Virus record (IMG/VR): IMGVR_UViG_3300045125_000168
Coordinates: 172,431-236,430 of that record
Length of the DNA: 64,000 nt
From: a virus
Strand: one strand, 5' to 3'
Position 1 is the first letter of the stretch. Every line of letters begins with the position of its first letter. This document shows positions 6,666-15,648 of the stretch, piece by piece. The notes beneath the pieces were generated by a model. The model was not told where the DNA came from. It saw only the letters and a list, made by a program, of their open reading frames with translations, and searched no databases. The position numbers were made by a program, and so were the translations under genes.

Positions 6666-8521
6666 TTAGTCCTCTGCGGCCTCGGGTTTTACCAGGATCT
6701 TCTTGATCTCGTCGGCGGCTTCGTTGATAAAATCCTCGTCATCAACGTCGATAGCGTAAAGTGTCCGCTCTTCATCTTCGTCCTCGACTTTATAAACGTA
6801 CTTGATAACCCAACCATTACCGTCATGTTCAGGTTCGATGATCTCCGTGATGTTATCCTGCTCAATTTTTTCTTTGATATTGTCCTCTAGCTCGGACTCT
6901 AGTTGACCTTTTAAAAGATCGCGGACGGTTTCGTTTAACTTATCTTCGTCGATAACTAGAGCGAGACCAGCATCAACCTCAAAGTAAACATAGCCACTTC
7001 TCACAGATCCGCGTGATAGGTGTCTATTCACTTTATCTTGTTGCTCTTCCGAGAGGCTTTCCCACTCTTCTGCAAGGTCTTCTGGTAACTCCGTTTCTGT
7101 TTCACCTTGATGGTAATAGGCGAGAGCATAGTTTGGTGGATAGGACTCTTCATAAGTTTCAACCTGACAGCACTTAAAGAGACTTTCTTTTCTAACACAT
7201 CCAAGACGTATCGGACTTTATCTTCGACATCGCTATCCACTTTATCTAAAATTTGCCTTTCAGCTAGATCGTTAAAACTCTCTTCCAATATATATTCATA
7301 CTCTCCGAGCCAGTCTTCACTAGAATAGTGTTCTTCTTCTCCTTCAATATATTCATCAATTCTCTGAGCCAAATCCTCCAGATCAACCCCTGATGGAGCC
7401 AATTCAGGACGTTTTTCGATCAGCTTATCTTTTAAACCCTCGTCTAAGTCTGAGATCCTAAAATTGTTTTGAGCCGCGTACCCGCCCCCTTTGAGCTTGG
7501 TGATTTTGTCATCCTCTAAGAGCTTGACGATATAAGGATGCAGGTTCTCTTTGGGCTTCTGGTTGCTAAACCCCTTCATTTCGCCAAGAGAGCCATCGGA
7601 GTTCCAAATAAAGGTCGCGTGGGGCTTCCACATTTTTTTGCCTTTTTTGGTCGTAATCGGCTCGCGCAAAGAGAGGATTCTTTGTCCCTTCCTGGCTGAA
7701 GGCACGTTGCCGCAGTGACGCATGGCGGCTCCCTCTTTCTCACACCCAGCACGGTCCAAAAGATGCCACTGCCAACCATCTTCAAACTTAAGGAAGGTCT
7801 TGTCGGCCCCTTGCTCAACCAAGCGGGCTTTTTCTTTTTGCAAAGACTCTGACTTTTCCGTGAGACTTTTAAGGTCTTCAAGCAGCTTATCGGACTTTTG
7901 GTCCTTAAATGTATAATTCAGAACAGGCTGATAATTATTGACCTCAGCGTTGCCAAGATAGTGGGTGATGTCAGTGAGCAGTTGGTCGATGTCTGAGGAC
8001 TTTAAGGGATCTGGTGGCTCTTTACCTTGAAAGGCGGGCCGAGTGCCCCGTGCCTTCTTTAAGAACCACACGATCCGATCCTCTCTTTTGAGATTCTTGA
8101 TCGACTTAGCAATAAGAGCATCCCAATACTCCGGTTGGTCCAACCGATTGGAACCTGGATTCTCGTAGAACGGTTTCAGCATCATCTTCAGCCGTGGCTT
8201 GCGACTAGCTAGGACTTCAATTCTTTGCAAAAACTCAAGTTCATTTGGATTTTCCTTTTTTGCAGCTTGCGGCTTGAGTAGAAGAGGTTCAATTTGCTTC
8301 TTCACGTCTCGAAGGAACTTTTTGTCATCTAACGGGATTTCAAAAAGGACTTTTTCTGCACCATCAACTTTGTAGTTGAGTTGCCAGGATTCTACATAGT
8401 CTTCATTTTCTCGCTCATTCGGACCGTAAATTTTACTTATCTTCTCCGATTTAATTTTCTTTTTGATCGTGGGCATCTCATCTGCATCGGCATCTCCTGG
8501 CAACTTTTGGGATTCATTCAT
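6666..8521 (-). CDS. PcfJ-like domain protein with acidic C-terminus, frame interrupted
   Basis: Two frames join near 7190 (an AAA run): the long frame to 7028 runs out of phase after its LDVLEKK segment, and the other continues through YALAYYHQGETETELPED to the stop at 6666. The joined protein is about 618 residues. The core (residues about 250-350) has LDRAGCEKEGAAMRHCGN, then RILSLRE, then PHATFIW and GEMKGFSNQKP. This pattern (small residue-MxHC, an arginine strand, then a KG..N.KP segment) resembles the PcfJ-like domain of conjugative elements and phages, whose function is unknown. Both ends are highly charged. The start is taken at 8521; it overlaps the GNAT gene's stop region. Confidence 0.55.
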
Positions 8522-8525
8522 AATC

Positions 8526-8945
8526 TTACTTTGGAAGCCTAACCATCTCAGCGGACCCCCGCAAAACAAACCCGTGGCGTCCGTAGAATTTCTTGAGCCT
8601 GCCTAGTGGAGTGCTCCCTTGGCGTCGTGGTCCCACACCGACATGAAGCTGCAAGACCACTTGGTACTTGTCAGCAAGCTCCGTCAGGTATCGGAGAGCC
8701 TCAGTCCCCGCACCTGAGCCTTTCTCAGCGGCACTGAGCCAGGAGATATAGACCGTGGGCTTGGTCCTCTCCTTCGTCTCAAGATCTAAAAAGGCACCGC
8801 CCTTGGAGGTCTGCAAAGCGTACCCCAGACCTCGGAAGTAACCCTTGGCCTTGGTTTTGAACTCGTCTACCAGCTTTTGCGCTGGGGCATCCTCGGCACA
8901 TAACACGGGATATTTGCGCTGCACGGAAGAAAAAACATGCCGCAT
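8526..8945 (-). CDS. GNAT-fold N-acetyltransferase
   Basis: 139 residues. The acetyl-CoA loop is EKGSGAGTEALRYLTE (motif A, Q/RxxGxG/A type), and motif B is LKKFYGRHGF with the typical Tyr and Gly-Phe. Before this, VYISWLSAAE forms the expected beta strand. The substrate is unknown. The N-terminus, MRHVFSSVQRKYPVLCAE, fits the signature carried by the Nudix and ART genes, including its A-E end. It lies immediately upstream of the PcfJ-like gene. Protein acetylation of host targets would be a reasonable phage use, but the substrate cannot be read from sequence. Confidence 0.7.
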   Translation of the reverse strand: MRHVFSSVQRKYPVLCAEDAPAQKLVDEFKTKAKGYFRGLGYALQTSKGGAFLDLETKERTKPTVYISWLSAAEKGSGAGTEALRYLTELADKYQVVLQLHVGVGPRRQGSTPLGRLKKFYGRHGFVLRGSAEMVRLPK

Positions 8946-9060
8946 CCTCTGTAGTCTCGTGAGCTAGATAAATCTTGCTCAAACGACTTCGTGAGGTGCA
9001 AGTTGCATTTTGTCTTTGTTCATATTATATCATCATTCGGTCCAAGGGGAGACAACCATC

Positions 9061-9348
9061 ATGGTCGAAAAATGGATAGGCATCAAAGAGATCGCGGAGC
9101 ACCTGGGCATTTCCGTGGTGACGATCTATAGATGGGTTGAAAATGGAAAAATCCCTTGCCACAGGGTCGGCAAACTCTGGAAGTTCAAACCTTCAGAGGT
9201 CGATGCCTGGGTGAGCAGCGGGCAGGCTTCGGGAACGAGTAAGACGAAAAAGAAAAAGAAGAAAAAAGCTCTAAATAATTATTTTACCTTAAAACCTTCA
9301 CCCATCATCTCTTCTTTGAGAATTTCAAGCATATTGTCAGCAGCATAG
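9061..9348 (+). CDS. MerR/excisionase-type HTH DNA-binding protein
   Basis: The first 55 residues are an HTH_17-like winged helix: IGIKEIAEHLGISVVTIYRWV, then GKIPCHRVGKLWKFKPSEVDAWV. Such domains occur in Xis proteins and small regulators. The start at 9061 follows AAGGGGAG. After a Lys run the frame continues to 9348 and overlaps the convergent gene; adding one A to the A6 run would end it at 9278, just before that gene's stop at 9279, which I think is correct. It is the only plus-strand gene here and is divergent from the GNAT operon. It is a candidate regulator of the effector genes around it. Confidence 0.8.
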   Translation: MVEKWIGIKEIAEHLGISVVTIYRWVENGKIPCHRVGKLWKFKPSEVDAWVSSGQASGTSKTKKKKKKKALNNYFTLKPSPIISSLRISSILSAA

Positions 9349-9752
9349 TCGATCTCCGGGTTCACAATACCGTCTGCGTTTTTCTTTTCACCCGTTTCGA
9401 TATTGGTCGTAAGATCACCCACCCGCGTAATTTTTATACCTCGGGCCGAACCGTCCTCACACTTATAGGTGATCGAAACGGTGAAAACCTTGTCGTTCAC
9501 CTTTTTCAGTTTCGCATCGACCTTGCACTCGACACCCGCATCCTGAAAAACTTTGGTCACGTCTTTGGCAAACGTATCCAACTTTTTGTCCGAAAACGTC
9601 ATGCCGTGGGCAAAGGTGCTAAAAAGTCCTGTTCCGACGAGAACAGTGACCGTTTTTTTCAACTTATTCAAAAAGTCAAATTTGGCTTCAATCCTAGAAC
9701 AATAGGAATAGGAGATTTTTTTGGCTTGGACTTTTTGAATATAACTGGCCAC
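9279..9752 (-). CDS. Unknown protein with hydrophobic N-terminal segment
   Basis: 157 residues. The N-terminus MASYIQKVQAKKIS is a weak form of the shared signature. A hydrophobic stretch follows (TVTVLVGTGLFSTFAHG, about residues 34-50), which could be a membrane anchor or a buried strand. The rest is soluble, with an alternating beta pattern (DKVFTVSITYKCEDGSARGIKITRVG). It has three Cys. I do not recognise the family. It is convergent with the HTH gene and lies just downstream of the first ART gene of the leftward group. Confidence 0.5.
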   Translation of the reverse strand: MASYIQKVQAKKISYSYCSRIEAKFDFLNKLKKTVTVLVGTGLFSTFAHGMTFSDKKLDTFAKDVTKVFQDAGVECKVDAKLKKVNDKVFTVSITYKCEDGSARGIKITRVGDLTTNIETGEKKNADGIVNPEIDYAADNMLEILKEEMMGEGFKVK

Positions 9753-9779
9753 TTGAAATCTCCTTCGATTGCCGCTGAA

Positions 9780-10514
9780 TTATCTGGAGCCGATTTTTTC
9801 CGCAATCTCAAAGAAGTTAGAACCATCCTTTTTCAGTAAAGGTATCTTGCTACGATCAATCCGCCACATCTGTGATGGCATCAGGATGCCTTCATGCGCG
9901 ATGTTACCGTACTCATCTATAAGCTCAAGTTTCTGCTTGTCTGAAAGCAAAGGAAGAAGGATCTTTCCTGCTTTTATCCAAGCATCATAACACCCTTGAA
10001 TAACTTCTTCGAGAAGAGTGGCGTTGTATTCTTCAACAGGTTCTACTTCAAGGTAGTCTTCCGCTAAATCTCTGAGCCACTTCCTCTTTTTCTTATCGAA
10101 GGCATCACGCGCAGCTTCACCGATCTGATCCTCGTCAGGATGGATATTCTGTAGTTCTTTACCAGAAATAACAAACATGAATCCATAACGACCGCGTTTC
10201 TTTATCAAATCATATATGTATTCACTGTTAGTTCCTGCTACTGCCGCACCGAGAGCATAATGAAGTGCATAGCCGACATTTTTGCTGATATATACCCTGT
10301 CATCTACTGCTCGGCTAAAACCTTTAGTGCGTGACATATTTGGTTTGATGCCATGCTTCCATATTTTTTGCGCTTTTCTCTCGGTGGTGGTCCCATGGTA
10401 ATAAAAAGCGTTTTTTATTGCGTCATGTGGCAAGGCACTTTCGCAAACATCAACGTCTTCGTTGAGTGAATATTTGGCCAATACTTTTGTGAAAAAGTTC
10501 ACAAAATACTCCAT
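9780..10514 (-). CDS. ADP-ribosyltransferase-like protein (H-Y-E type)
   Basis: 244 residues, beginning MEYFVNFFTKVLAKYSL. The catalytic half shows FYYHGTTTERKAQKIWKHGI (His-Gly-Thr-Thr), DDRVYISKNVGYALHYA (Tyr) and, near the C-terminus, GNIAHEGIL, where the Glu could complete an H-Y-E triad. The order and spacing fit PARP-like/Tpt1-like ART folds. Between them lies a charged helical insert. It would transfer ADP-ribose from NAD to a host target. It is 24 nt downstream of the Alt-like ART gene, and the two form an operon. Residue assignment is from pattern only. Confidence 0.55.
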   Translation of the reverse strand: MEYFVNFFTKVLAKYSLNEDVDVCESALPHDAIKNAFYYHGTTTERKAQKIWKHGIKPNMSRTKGFSRAVDDRVYISKNVGYALHYALGAAVAGTNSEYIYDLIKKRGRYGFMFVISGKELQNIHPDEDQIGEAARDAFDKKKRKWLRDLAEDYLEVEPVEEYNATLLEEVIQGCYDAWIKAGKILLPLLSDKQKLELIDEYGNIAHEGILMPSQMWRIDRSKIPLLKKDGSNFFEIAEKIGSR

Positions 10515-10538
10515 GAAATTTGTATACCAGGAAAGATC

Positions 10539-11051
10539 CTACTTCGACTTCATGATATAACGAGTCTGCACTGTACCCGGTAAGACTATGACCTCTTTTT
10601 CTTCGAGGACATCCTGCCGCAAAGCACTGTCAATGCCAGAGACTCTCGTTATATCGACAAGTATTAATGATGGAGGAACTATGGCTTCCAGAACAATACC
10701 CTTCGTATGTGACTTAATATATCCACCAGAGTATGGGAAAAAGGCGAAACTCCGGGCTGCGTCTAGATCTTTGGACCAAGATGAAAGCTGGTCCGAGTGC
10801 AAAGAGAAGCTCTCACCTAACTCCAGTTTTTTGCCTGCTAAAGCTCGGATTAGTTTTTCAGGAGTTTTGTAATTACCTACCGAGATACCGCGATATAGCT
10901 TAAGAGAACGCTTGGGACTGGCTTCTTTTAAGCTCTCAATGATGTCAGGAGATGGTGGATCTTTGATATCAGAAATCCATTCTTCCAGCCATTCAATGGC
11001 ATCATACCCCGGCCAAGTTTTTGCGATGATTTGTTTTAAAAAACTTTTCAT
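10539..11051 (-). CDS. Alt-like mono-ADP-ribosyltransferase (R-S-E class)
   Basis: 170 residues that show all three R-S-E motifs: SLKLYRGISV (Arg, about residue 54), DQLSSWSKD (Ser motif) and VLEEKEVIVLPG (ExE, about residue 155). The last is very close to the NEMEVILPRG of T4 Alt, a virion enzyme injected with the DNA that modifies host RNA polymerase. The N-terminus MKSFLKQIIAKTWPGYD matches the shared signature. The gene lies between the H-Y-E ART gene and the prohead protease gene. Arginine modification is the usual activity of this class. The target here is unknown. Confidence 0.75.
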   Translation of the reverse strand: MKSFLKQIIAKTWPGYDAIEWLEEWISDIKDPPSPDIIESLKEASPKRSLKLYRGISVGNYKTPEKLIRALAGKKLELGESFSLHSDQLSSWSKDLDAARSFAFFPYSGGYIKSHTKGIVLEAIVPPSLILVDITRVSGIDSALRQDVLEEKEVIVLPGTVQTRYIMKSK

Positions 11052-11064
11052 GTTTATCTAAACC

Positions 11065-11823
11065 TCAAAAATACCAGAGTTGATGCGATTCCGCAGAAAC
11101 GTCGGCTGGGCTTTCAACGGAACTCGTCTCAAAAAGTCTACACCGGAACATAAACTATAAGACAATATTCCGTCGTGAATAGATCCAGGAGGATACTTCA
11201 CAGGCTTGTTGCCGTTGCTGATTTGTCCGGTGATAGAGTTGATGAAGCTGGAAACCCAGGCTCCCATGGAGTATCCGCGACGTTGCCCGCGCTCGATCTT
11301 GTTTGCTAGTGTGGGATCTTTTGTCGGCAATAACCGAGGAGCACATAGATCTTCCACACGTCCCAACCTGGAACCTTGCGCAAGGTTGCGTCGAAGTGAA
11401 TGCCTTTGGCCTTGGTGAAGTCGCGGTTATCGTGATCGGCAAAAGTCGGTTTACCACTGAATGTTTGGTAAATAAATTTTCCGAAGCGTGGGTCAAAGTA
11501 CGAAATCTCAGAATATGGAAAACAGTGCAAGTTGCGATTGGGGTACTCTACTGTTACGATCGGAACTTCTGTAAACAAGTAATCGTTTATATTTGCACTG
11601 ATCTGATAGGTTTCACTCGCGCCCTTGAGCCAAGAATAGTCGATGGCATGACCGTTGACTTTAGCTACACACTTCTTGGTATCTTTGTCTTCGATCTTAC
11701 GGAGGCGTTCCTTGGCGACTTCTTTTTTTGAGGAAACTCTTGAGGTGCGGCATCAGCGTAAACCTTAAACCGTCCTTCGTGATGACGGGGTAGGCTTAGA
11801 TGCGCGTGTGTGGGAAACCGCAT
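11065..11823 (-). CDS. Prohead (capsid maturation) protease homologue, frame interrupted
   Basis: Four frame breaks lie near 11100, 11310, 11580 and 11735, three of them at homopolymers. Rejoined, the protein is about 252 residues. It shows GKPTFADHDNRDFTKAKG (candidate catalytic His), then GWDVWKIYVLLGY, then RRGYSMGAWVSS (candidate nucleophile Ser in S-M-G), and ends DFFETSSVESPADVSAES. The E-x-S-x-V-x-x-P-A-D end and the H...S-x-G order are typical of phage prohead proteases of the T4 gp21/HK97 type. The start at 11823 follows AAAAGGA. It would process the capsid core and any packaged internal proteins. It lies directly beside the Alt-like ART gene. Confidence 0.6.
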
Positions 11824-11965
11824 ACTTTGGTCCTTTTTTAGACTTCTAAAAGGTCGGAGCACGATGTTCTATTTGATGAATCTTATAGACAATTCGGGGT
11901 ACTAAAGCGTGTGCTAAACACCCTTGTAGTGCTTAACCTTTTAGAAGCGTCTTTTGGCCTGATTC

Positions 11966-12319
11966 CTAGCAGAGGGTACCAACGTCTGGGATTTTATCTT
12001 CACCATCGTCCTCATCGTCATCTTCTTCATCATCAAAGACTTTTCGTTCCTTGCGGATTGTATACACGGCAGAAACTAGCTGGTAATAAGCCTCTTCAAG
12101 ATCGTTTCTCTTACTGCCGTGAAGGGCATTGTATAATAGGAGGACGTCATTGAGGCTACATGAGTAGAAATTAAGCTCTCGCAGAGCATCGAGCAGATAA
12201 TCGACCTCTTCTTCCGAGAGGCCATTCTCGTGACAAAAAGTTGCGATTTTGAGTTCCGCGCTATCGCTCATTTCATCATAACGACGAAGAGCAGCTTCTT
12301 TCGGGTCGAGTATCGTCAT
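11966..12319 (-). CDS. Acidic protein of unknown function
   Basis: 117 residues. The first 85 are helical (MTILDPKEAALRRYDEMSD onward). A stretch of Asp and Glu follows, broken only by a Gly (KVFDDEEDDDEDDGEDK). I recognise no domain. Its start overlaps the stop of the upstream gene by 4 nt (ATGA), so they are coupled. The 142-nt gap down to the protease start holds no gene. A capsid or tail chaperone would fit the size and charge, but this is only context. Confidence 0.55.
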   Translation of the reverse strand: MTILDPKEAALRRYDEMSDSAELKIATFCHENGLSEEEVDYLLDALRELNFYSCSLNDVLLLYNALHGSKRNDLEEAYYQLVSAVYTIRKERKVFDDEEDDDEDDGEDKIPDVGTLC

Positions 12320-13109
12320 GCTAAAACCTCGCGGTAGTGAAGCGTCAGTTGGGGATTTGTCACAGGTTGAGCTAGAGGACTCAGGCGCACGGCTAAAAGT
12401 TCGGTGCCTGCTGGGAAGTAGGTTGGAGCGAAGCTCTCACTTGAAAGTTGGACCTCACGGGTGACCGGATCGATCAACTCGAAGGCAATTCCAGCCGAGC
12501 CTTCGAGCTTGGTGACCAGAAAGGGAGTTGGGAAAACCAAAGAGCCCATCTCAACTTTTTTAGCCGAAGCGATCCCCTCTTTTTTCCATTCCTTGGTGAT
12601 GACACTAACCGAGACCCAGAGATCAGAGGCTGGGTCATGAAAGAAAAGTCCACCCCCTCGAATACAAGGGTCTGGTAAGGATCAGGGTTAGGTGGAAGCA
12701 GAGAGGGGTCGGTAATGGTTTCCCAGGCGAGACTGACTCGCGCCCGCCCATGACTCTCTTGGTCTTCACGAGATTCGACTTTGAAGTTGCCAACAAAGTT
12801 GAGGGATGAAGTTTTATCGACCTTAACGACATAGTTTTCTTCAAGCCCAATGACCCCTGCTTCCATCTCAGGGTATCGAATGATTTTAAGAACTTTTCTT
12901 CGTTCAAGGTCGAGAACTTCAGCTAGTACAGCACGGAAATCCCGGTATTCAAGCTCAACATCTGTGTTAGGTGGGAGGGTGATGGTTCGAGACGCAAGGT
13001 CTTGCTTCTTGTCGATACCAACATCCCCAGGGATTCTTAGCTTGAATGCCTGCTTGAGCAGGTTACGGATAACCCCTGTGCTAACTACAGTTGTGAGCTT
13101 GTGTGACAT
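12316..13109 (-). CDS. Phage structural protein candidate, frame interrupted
   Basis: Two frames overlap. The 5' frame starts MSHKLTTVVSTGVIRNLLKQ at 13109; near 12640 it passes into a second frame (SDLWVSVSVITKEWKKEGIA) that stops at 12316. The joined length is about 264 residues. The protein is rich in beta strands (NFVGNFKVESRED, RVSLAWETITD, TREVQLSSESFAP) and has no enzyme motif. It sits in the cluster between the fibre gene and the prohead protease. I infer a virion component. Confidence 0.5.
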
Positions 13110-13112
13110 ACG

Positions 13113-13595
13113 TTAGATTTTCTTTTTCTTTTTGGGTGCGGGTGCTGCCTCCACAGGGGCTGGTGCAGCAACAGGCGCTGGTTTTGGTGGAGGAATCTGA
13201 TCGACGATAAACTCTAGTTGGAGCAGATCATCCACGGTGATGGAAGTCATATCTCCGAGTTCATCGAGAAGCACATACGGGATGTCTATCTCCATATCGA
13301 GGAGTTCGCGCATATCGCGGTTAAAAAGTTCTTTGTTGGCATCAGTAATAGAAAACTGAGTGTAAAGCATTCCGCGTTCATCGCGCTTCTCTTCACAGAT
13401 CGCGTTGCCGTTTGCATCTTTATCAGCATAAAAACGCGCTTTCTCTGAGCGCATTTCTTCGAAGATTTTGGTCTCGTCACGAACTTTAGACACGACCTGC
13501 CTGAGCTTATAGCTGGTGCGGATGGGCAAGTGCAGGCCCGTGAGCTTATTCAGACTCTTTTGAAAACTCATGTTCACGATCTTTTCTAGTTTCAC
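13113..13595 (-). CDS. DUF1617-like phage protein
   Basis: 160 residues. The N-terminal part, SLNKLTGLHLPIRTSYKLRQ, then a charged coiled coil (VRDETKIFEEMRSEKARFY), resembles the small phage proteins of DUF1617 type. The C-terminus is a Pro/Ala linker ending in five Lys and an Ile. The gene starts 24 nt before the fibre terminator and ends 3 nt before the next start. Its role is unknown; similar genes lie near tail genes in other phages. Confidence 0.5.
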   Translation of the reverse strand: MKLEKIVNMSFQKSLNKLTGLHLPIRTSYKLRQVVSKVRDETKIFEEMRSEKARFYADKDANGNAICEEKRDERGMLYTQFSITDANKELFNRDMRELLDMEIDIPYVLLDELGDMTSITVDDLLQLEFIVDQIPPPKPAPVAAPAPVEAAPAPKKKKKI

Positions 13596-13625
13596 AGTAG
13601 CCTCCTGGTGTTAGATAAGACTAAG

Positions 13626-13649
13626 GTGGTTCCCCTTGCGGGGAACCAC
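13626..13649 (-). terminator. Terminator hairpin after beta-helix fibre gene
   Basis: A perfect 10-bp stem, GTGGTTCCCC/GGGGAACCAC, with a 4-nt loop. It lies 9 nt after the stop of the minus-strand fibre gene. There is no good T run after it on the minus strand, so it may work with Rho or act as an mRNA 3' cap. The stem core resembles the plus-strand terminator at 37359. Confidence 0.55.
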
Positions 13650-13657
13650 AGAAAAAA

Positions 13658-15622
13658 TTAGGCGACTTTGATATACGTTACACGGATCACGTCACCAGAA
13701 GCTAGTTCTTCTGGTTGCCCAAGTGCAACGCTACCTGCGAAAGTCAAGCGGGTGATTCCACCGACCAAGGACACGGAATAGTCAGACCCTGCGTGCAAGG
13801 CAAGACGATCTACGAAGGCACAGATGCTAAACTCGTGTGCTTCAAAGGCGAGGTCGATATAGCCTTGCGAGACTTCGGTTGAGGTGAGAGTAAAAACTTC
13901 TTTTTGGTAGTTGTCTGCTAAGTAAGACTTGACTGCGCTGACGCTTGGAGCTTGATCCGTTTCCAGACCGCTCATCGAGTCTACTACGGCAGCGTCTCTA
14001 GCTCTCTCGACCGTAAAATATTCGTTAGAGCCTTCAGCGATATCGCTGGTCGTGAGGATGACTGTTCCTGTGTAGCCGTTGACCGAATCAACCATATCCC
14101 CGTCGTTTAGGATCTGATAAGCCGAGCCATCCCAAATGTAGGATTTGCGGTTACCCTCGTAGTTATCATCGTCAAGGACGATTACCACGTCACCAATTTG
14201 GACCTGATTATCTTCGGTGCCGATAGTCAAGGCATCGCGAGCCGCGATATCAGCAACCACGATGACATCCGTGATCGAGATCGCGGGCAGTTGGTTGGAG
14301 GGAATCAGACCATTGGCGTCGAGGGTGGCAACACCGTTAGCAGCGGCCTTCTCGGATAAGCGGATACGTGCGTCTACACCATCAGCCAACTCATCCAAAG
14401 CGGTTTTAGCAGAAATCAAGGCACCGCTGTACAGCGCAGGTGTTTTTGGGATGTACTGTGCATCGGCCACGGTCGCACCGAGTTTGAGGCGCGTGCCGTT
14501 CAGGGTGTCGGAGCTTTCGGAACGAATGACGTTAGAAAGAATGTAGCCGCAGGAACCGGATTTGTTAAAGGCCGCGTAAGCAGCGCCCGTCCAAAAGGTT
14601 ACATCCGCCAACAAAAGAGCACCGCTGCTTGCGGTCGAGACGAGGCCCGCTACGTTTTCAAAACCGCAGGCAGACAAACTAACCGTTCCACCTGAATGAG
14701 TGATGGAGTGGATACGGGAGCAGTTCACGGCTCTAAAGATACCAGAAGAGATCGAAGATTGGCCGAAGCAGTAAACGTCGTTTAAAACGACTGCGGCACT
14801 GCCTACAGGCGAGCCTTCCATCACGATACCGTTGTTGCTACCGTTGCGAAAGTCATGCCAACGCTGATAAGAGCCTTGGAATTTGATCTTTCCGACAAAC
14901 ACGCAGTTATCGAAGTAGTGACGACCAGCCGATCCGTCGATGGTCATACAGACGTTGGCAGATCCACCAACGGCTTCGATAAAGATGTTGCGCATCTTAA
15001 CGCGGGTGGTCAAAGCACCGGAGATAGTGATCGAACCCACGATCTTGATTGGGATCGCATCGGTGCTGCCAACTTCGGTCATAAGAGTGATTTTGCCACC
15101 CTCTGCCGTGAGAGCACTTTTGCCGTTGGCAAGACGAGTCGCATTTGGATCAAACGTCAAGTTGACCGGGGTCGCGTTGTTGCCGTATTGCGGGGAATCC
15201 GATTGCTTGATGATAACCACAAAGTCGGAATTGGCGTTACCATACATATCCGACAAATAAGCGGCATCAATACCAGCCTGAATCGTTTTATAAGGACGAT
15301 ACAAGGAACCATCAGACGCACCGTGAAGTGTGTCGTCGTAATTTTGATCGACATAGACCACGCGAGTCATGGTCGAGAGGTCGATCAGGTTGGTGATCTC
15401 GTCGTCCACGTATTTTTTACGAGTTAGATCATCATCAGAAGACGGTGTGAATGCGGCTTTTGGAAGGATTTGAAAATCCAAACTGTCTGCCGAAGACAAC
15501 TTAAAAAGGCTAAGATCGCTCCCCTCCGAGTCTTTAGCTACAAGGCTTTGCTCATTGAGCAGGCGGATTTTATCGCCATCAATTGCCTCGTTAAGAACAA
15601 ACTTCTTTTTTAACTGAGTCAT
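13658..15622 (-). CDS. Tail fibre/spike with parallel beta-helix region
   Basis: 654 residues, uninterrupted. The N-terminus carries the common fibre segment DDDLTRKKYVDDEITN. Residues about 90-400 have pectate-lyase-like repeats of short strands (YVDQNYDDTLHGASDGSLYRPYK, then TIQAGIDAAY; later CMTIDGSAGRHYFDNCVF), which suggest a beta-helix. A linker typical of phage fibres follows (DVIVVADIAARDAL, then QIGDVVIVLDD). The last about 75 residues form a small knob (SDYSVSLVGGITRLTF, ASGDVIRVTYIKVA). It is predicted to bind the host surface. The C-terminal module resembles the end of the next upstream gene (15649-16113). Confidence 0.75.
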   Translation of the reverse strand: MTQLKKKFVLNEAIDGDKIRLLNEQSLVAKDSEGSDLSLFKLSSADSLDFQILPKAAFTPSSDDDLTRKKYVDDEITNLIDLSTMTRVVYVDQNYDDTLHGASDGSLYRPYKTIQAGIDAAYLSDMYGNANSDFVVIIKQSDSPQYGNNATPVNLTFDPNATRLANGKSALTAEGGKITLMTEVGSTDAIPIKIVGSITISGALTTRVKMRNIFIEAVGGSANVCMTIDGSAGRHYFDNCVFVGKIKFQGSYQRWHDFRNGSNNGIVMEGSPVGSAAVVLNDVYCFGQSSISSGIFRAVNCSRIHSITHSGGTVSLSACGFENVAGLVSTASSGALLLADVTFWTGAAYAAFNKSGSCGYILSNVIRSESSDTLNGTRLKLGATVADAQYIPKTPALYSGALISAKTALDELADGVDARIRLSEKAAANGVATLDANGLIPSNQLPAISITDVIVVADIAARDALTIGTEDNQVQIGDVVIVLDDDNYEGNRKSYIWDGSAYQILNDGDMVDSVNGYTGTVILTTSDIAEGSNEYFTVERARDAAVVDSMSGLETDQAPSVSAVKSYLADNYQKEVFTLTSTEVSQGYIDLAFEAHEFSICAFVDRLALHAGSDYSVSLVGGITRLTFAGSVALGQPEELASGDVIRVTYIKVA

Positions 15623-15648
15623 GGTTAAAGCTCCTTTGTCTGGGTTTT

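Noticed and set aside
7028-7190. The last 50 codons of the long PcfJ-like frame
   Set aside because: They are Ser/Lys-rich out-of-phase sequence; the alternative phase continues the acidic protein style to 6666.
9279-9348. The last 23 codons of the HTH gene as real sequence
   Set aside because: They run antisense into the convergent gene. One more A in the A6 run gives a stop at 9278, exactly before that gene's end.
14855-15427. 190-codon plus-strand frame
   Set aside because: It lies antisense to the beta-helix fibre, has no ribosome site, and its protein has no family character.
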